Origin: Ruminococcus sp.
GTDB lineage: Bacteria > Bacillota > Clostridia > Oscillospirales > Ruminococcaceae
DNA: 40,473 nucleotides
NCBI GenBank assembly: GCA_015066975.1
Contig: SVNI01000009.1
Location: 1 to 40,473 of the forward strand
Direction: 5' to 3'
Below the pieces are notes generated by a model. It did not search any database, was not told where the DNA came from, and saw only the letters and a list, made by a program, of their open reading frames with translations. This document shows, in pieces, positions 38,336-40,473 of the stretch (positions are counted from its first letter, which is position 1; each line of letters begins with the position of its first letter). Position numbers and translations under genes: made by a program.

Positions 38336-39637
38336 TTAACCGATAATCTGATGTATCAGCGGAATCTGTTCCGGCTTTGTCTCTGAAATCCGGACAGCTT
38401 GCAGAAGTCTCTGTTCTGCCTGTTCGCAGAGTGCTTCTGATGCGCCGTGAATGATGCCGAGGGCTTCCCCTTCCGAAACTTCATCCCCCACATCACGCAG
38501 AAATACGACCCCTGCGCCGTAGTCGATTTCCGGACGGGAAGCCGTCTTTCCTGCGCCCAGTTCCAGACAGGCAAGGCCGACTTGTTCGCTGTGGATTCCG
38601 GCAATATAGCCGGATTTCTCTGCTCTGAAAATTCTTTCTGTCCGGGATTCCGGAAGCTTTTCGGGATATTCCGTCACAGAAGCATCACCGCCCTGTGCCT
38701 CAATCATAGAAGCGAATTTTTCAAGAGCTTTTCCGGAAGACAACGCTTCAGAAGCCAGTTTCCGGCAGTCTGCAAGATTTCCTTTTCCGGAAAGTTCCAG
38801 CATCTGTGCGGAAAGTTCCAGAGCTAAATCAGAAAGGGCATTTTCCGCATTTCCCTGTAAAATTTCAATAACTTCGGCTACTTCCAGTGCATTTCCGACC
38901 GCATGGCCGAGCGGAGCATTCATATCAGTAATCACGGCACGGCACTTTCTCCCGGCGAGGTTTCCGACATCCGTCATTGCCTGTGCGAGTTCGCAGGCGG
39001 ATTCCGGTGTTTTCATGAATGCGCCGTTTCCGCACTTGACATCCAGCAGAATGCAGTCCGCACCGAGTGCAAGCTTCTTGCTCATGATGCTGGAGCATAT
39101 CAGCGGAATGCTGTCAACTGTGGCGGTCAGATTCCGCAGGGCATAAATTTTCTTGTCTGCCGGGGTAAGATTTCCGCTCTGGGAAATCACGGCACAGCCG
39201 ATTTCCCTGACCTGCCGGATGAATTCCGGAACAGGCCTTTCCACAGAAAATCCCGGAATACTTTCCAGTTTGTCGATAGTTCCGCCTGTAAAGCCCAGTC
39301 CTCTGCCGGACATTTTCGGGACGAATCCTCCGCAGGAAGCCACAATCGGGGCAATCAGGAGTGTGGTTTTGTCGCCGATACCGCCTGTGCTGTGCTTATC
39401 GGCCGTGACTGCCCCGATTTCTGACAAGTCCAGACATTCGCCGGAATCACGCATAGCAAGCGTGAGTGTAACAGTTTCTTCCGTTGTCAGTCCCTGACAG
39501 CAGACCGCCATCAGCCATGCAGACATCATATAATCCGGAATTTCGCCTTGTGTGAAGCCATTCACGATATATCTGATTTCTGCTTCGGATAAGCTTTCTT
39601 TTCTTCTGGTTTTCTGAATCAAGTCATACATCTGCAT
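38336..39637 (-). CDS. pdp: Pyrimidine-nucleoside phosphorylase
   Basis: A 433-residue member of the thymidine/pyrimidine phosphorylase family, which splits uridine or thymidine with phosphate into base and (deoxy)ribose 1-phosphate. Motifs: DLIQKTRRKESLSEAEI, VTADKHSTGGIGDKTTLLIAP with the phosphate-binding KHSTGG, KMSGRGLGFTGGTIDKLESI, LLDVKCGNGAFMKT, and the C-terminal domain SGYIAGIHSEQVG. The KLES/LTATVDSIPLI parts fit pyrimidine (PyNP) more than thymidine phosphorylase. GAGGTGA lies before the ATG. The gene appears monocistronic. Confidence 0.94.
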   Translation of the reverse strand: MQMYDLIQKTRRKESLSEAEIRYIVNGFTQGEIPDYMMSAWLMAVCCQGLTTEETVTLTLAMRDSGECLDLSEIGAVTADKHSTGGIGDKTTLLIAPIVASCGGFVPKMSGRGLGFTGGTIDKLESIPGFSVERPVPEFIRQVREIGCAVISQSGNLTPADKKIYALRNLTATVDSIPLICSSIMSKKLALGADCILLDVKCGNGAFMKTPESACELAQAMTDVGNLAGRKCRAVITDMNAPLGHAVGNALEVAEVIEILQGNAENALSDLALELSAQMLELSGKGNLADCRKLASEALSSGKALEKFASMIEAQGGDASVTEYPEKLPESRTERIFRAEKSGYIAGIHSEQVGLACLELGAGKTASRPEIDYGAGVVFLRDVGDEVSEGEALGIIHGASEALCEQAEQRLLQAVRISETKPEQIPLIHQIIG

Positions 39638-39656
39638 AAAAAATCACCTCAGTTTC

Positions 39657-39685
39657 ATGATAGCATATCCTGAAAAAAATTACAA
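39657..39685 (-). promoter_or_regulatory. Promoter of the nucleoside phosphorylase gene
   Basis: On the minus strand TTGTAA (39680-39685), 17 bases, TATCAT (39657-39662), with TGC before the -10. Confidence 0.55.
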
Positions 39686-39692
39686 GTCTTTT

Positions 39693-39721
39693 GTATGAAC
39701 AAGGAAAATTTTCCCATACTG
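39693..39721 (+). promoter_or_regulatory. Candidate forespore (sigma-G/F type) promoter of spoIIR
   Basis: GTATG (39693-39697), 17 bases, CATACTG (39715-39721), close to the forespore sigma-G pattern G-ATR/CATNMTA, which sigma-F promoters share in part. No sigma-A promoter is evident. The spacer contains the palindrome GGAAAATTTTCC. Confidence 0.45.
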
Positions 39722-39753
39722 TTTTATGAAATCAAAAACAGGGGGTTTTTTCC

Positions 39754-40356
39754 ATGAAAAAATTAGAAACTGCAATGTGTCTCGGCCTGATTCTGGCGAT
39801 TTTTCTGGGGAGCTTTTCGGGCTTTGCCAAGAAACTGGATGATTTGCGTCATGATGTGCTCCGTCTGCACATTCTGGCGAATTCCGATTCTGATTATGAC
39901 CAGAATTTAAAGCTCAAAGTCCGTGACAGGCTTCTTGAAGAATCTGAAAATTTATTTCAGGGATGTGAAACGCTTGGTCAGATGAAACAGAGAGCCACAG
40001 AACAGCAGGATACCATCCGGATGATAGCAAAATCTGTTCTCGAAGAAAACGGCTGTCAGGAAGATGTCACAGTTCAGCTTGTGCAGATGGAGTTCGATAC
40101 CCGTGAATATGACGAAATCACCATGCCGGCCGGATGTTACGATGCTCTGCGGATTTTAATCGGCAAGGCGGAGGGGCACAACTGGTGGTGTGTGATGTAT
40201 CCGCCCTTATGTCTTTCCGTTGCTGAGCCGGAAATTTATTTCGATACTGATACAGTTGAAATTCTTGAAAATCCGCAGAAATATGAAGTCCGTTTCAAGT
40301 GTGCGGAGCTGTGGAACGAGTTCCGGAACAAATTCAGTTCAGACTGCAACATGTAA
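39754..40356 (+). CDS. spoIIR: Stage II sporulation protein R
   Basis: A 200-residue SpoIIR. Residues about 5-25 are a signal anchor (AMCLGLILAIFLGSFSGFA). The family core is LRHDVLRLHILANSDSDYDQ, LKLKVRDRLLEES, and GHNWWCVMYPPLCL. In Bacillus this protein is made in the forespore under sigma-F and signals across the septum to SpoIIGA, which activates sigma-E in the mother cell. Its presence argues that the organism sporulates or descends from a recent sporulator. AGGGGG precedes the ATG. A strong terminator follows. Confidence 0.95.
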   Translation: MKKLETAMCLGLILAIFLGSFSGFAKKLDDLRHDVLRLHILANSDSDYDQNLKLKVRDRLLEESENLFQGCETLGQMKQRATEQQDTIRMIAKSVLEENGCQEDVTVQLVQMEFDTREYDEITMPAGCYDALRILIGKAEGHNWWCVMYPPLCLSVAEPEIYFDTDTVEILENPQKYEVRFKCAELWNEFRNKFSSDCNM

Positions 40357-40365
40357 ACATAAAAA

Positions 40366-40413
40366 GCCCCTTTTGTCAGACTGTGTGCTGTCTGACAAAA
40401 GGGGCATATTTTT
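40366..40413. terminator. Bidirectional terminator after spoIIR
   Basis: GCCCCTTTTGTCAGAC (40366-40381) and GTCTGACAAAAGGGGC (40390-40405) form a perfect 16-bp stem with an 8-nt loop. T-runs follow on the plus strand, and AAAAAG on the other side gives the minus strand its U-run. Confidence 0.9.
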
Positions 40414-40473
40414 TTATTTGAAATACGATTTTATTGCTGTGTATAATTCAGCGGATGCTGTATCAATATCTTT
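40414..40473 (-). CDS. 3' end of a minus-strand gene
   Basis: The last 60 bases read on the minus strand as KDIDTASAELYTAIKSYFK followed by TAA, in frame to the window edge and placed right before the bidirectional terminator. The position at the terminator supports a real C-terminus, but 19 residues are too few to name the product. Confidence 0.45.
   Translation of the reverse strand, partial: KDIDTASAELYTAIKSYFK

Noticed and set aside
1..40473. CRISPR arrays, tRNA genes, insertion sequences or prophage
   Set aside because: No regularly spaced repeats, no tRNA-like T-loop and acceptor pairs, no transposase, integrase or phage structural genes were seen in reading either strand.

Overview
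The window reads as a chromosomal segment of a low-to-moderate GC Firmicute, most likely a Ruminococcus-type clostridium (Oscillospiraceae). The reasons are strong Shine-Dalgarno sites, near-consensus TTGACA-17-TATAAT promoters, a stage II sporulation protein (SpoIIR), a cell-surface GH9 glucanase, a secreted CAP protein with a C-terminal dockerin module, OhrR, AdhE, and the Firmicutes orders dprA-topA-trmFO and phoH-ybeY-era-yqzL-recO. The genus is inferred from this gene content, not from a search. I saw no phage, insertion sequence, CRISPR array or tRNA gene. Nearly all of the sequence is accounted for by vertically inherited-looking genes.

Layout. 1-5921 (minus): SPOUT RNA methyltransferase, dprA, topA, trmFO and the start of plsX, a tightly packed operon. 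6010-7398 (minus): rplT, rpmI and infC behind a consensus promoter and an attenuator-like leader. 7479-8064 (plus): a leaderless pilin-like gene with a strong promoter and repeated TCACAG half-sites. 8097-13937 (plus): phoH, ybeY, era, a small yqzL-like gene, recO and mutS2. 14007-19627 (plus): a LacI-type sensor/diguanylate cyclase, a small membrane protein, a membrane-anchored GH9 glucanase and a small unknown gene. 19666-20950 (plus): gpx, a TSCPD protein and ohrR, a peroxide-response operon with palindromes at its promoter. 20966-25272 (minus): adhE, a degenerate ADH paralogue and an APH/kinase-fold protein. 25291-28866 (minus): CAP-dockerin protein, malic enzyme, YdcF-like protein and a phosphoesterase. 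28948-30690 (plus): ACT protein and PFL/UPF0210 protein. 30690-36175 (minus): rtcB, rnz, a 61-residue basic protein and hflX, then an unknown gene and tatD. 36214-38000 (plus): RNase P RNA, a lipoprotein and an ADP-ribosyltransferase-like protein. 38032-40473: a 68-residue protein, pyrimidine-nucleoside phosphorylase (minus), spoIIR, and the last codons of a further minus-strand gene.

Most interesting for follow-up: (i) the rtcB-rnz-hflX operon, divergent from RNase P RNA, has a roughly 250-nt leader holding a 34-codon ORF, a hairpin around its stop codon, an intrinsic terminator, and a 9-nt uORF segment complementary to the terminator arm, which together suggest translation-sensing attenuation of RNA repair; (ii) an intact gene directly after adhE encodes a shrunken AdhE-like ADH domain without its NAD-binding and metal-ligand residues; (iii) a signal-less protein with an R-STS-ExE ADP-ribosyltransferase signature follows a lipoprotein gene; (iv) infC appears to start at AUA; (v) topA appears to use a hairpin to bring its ribosome binding site near its start codon.
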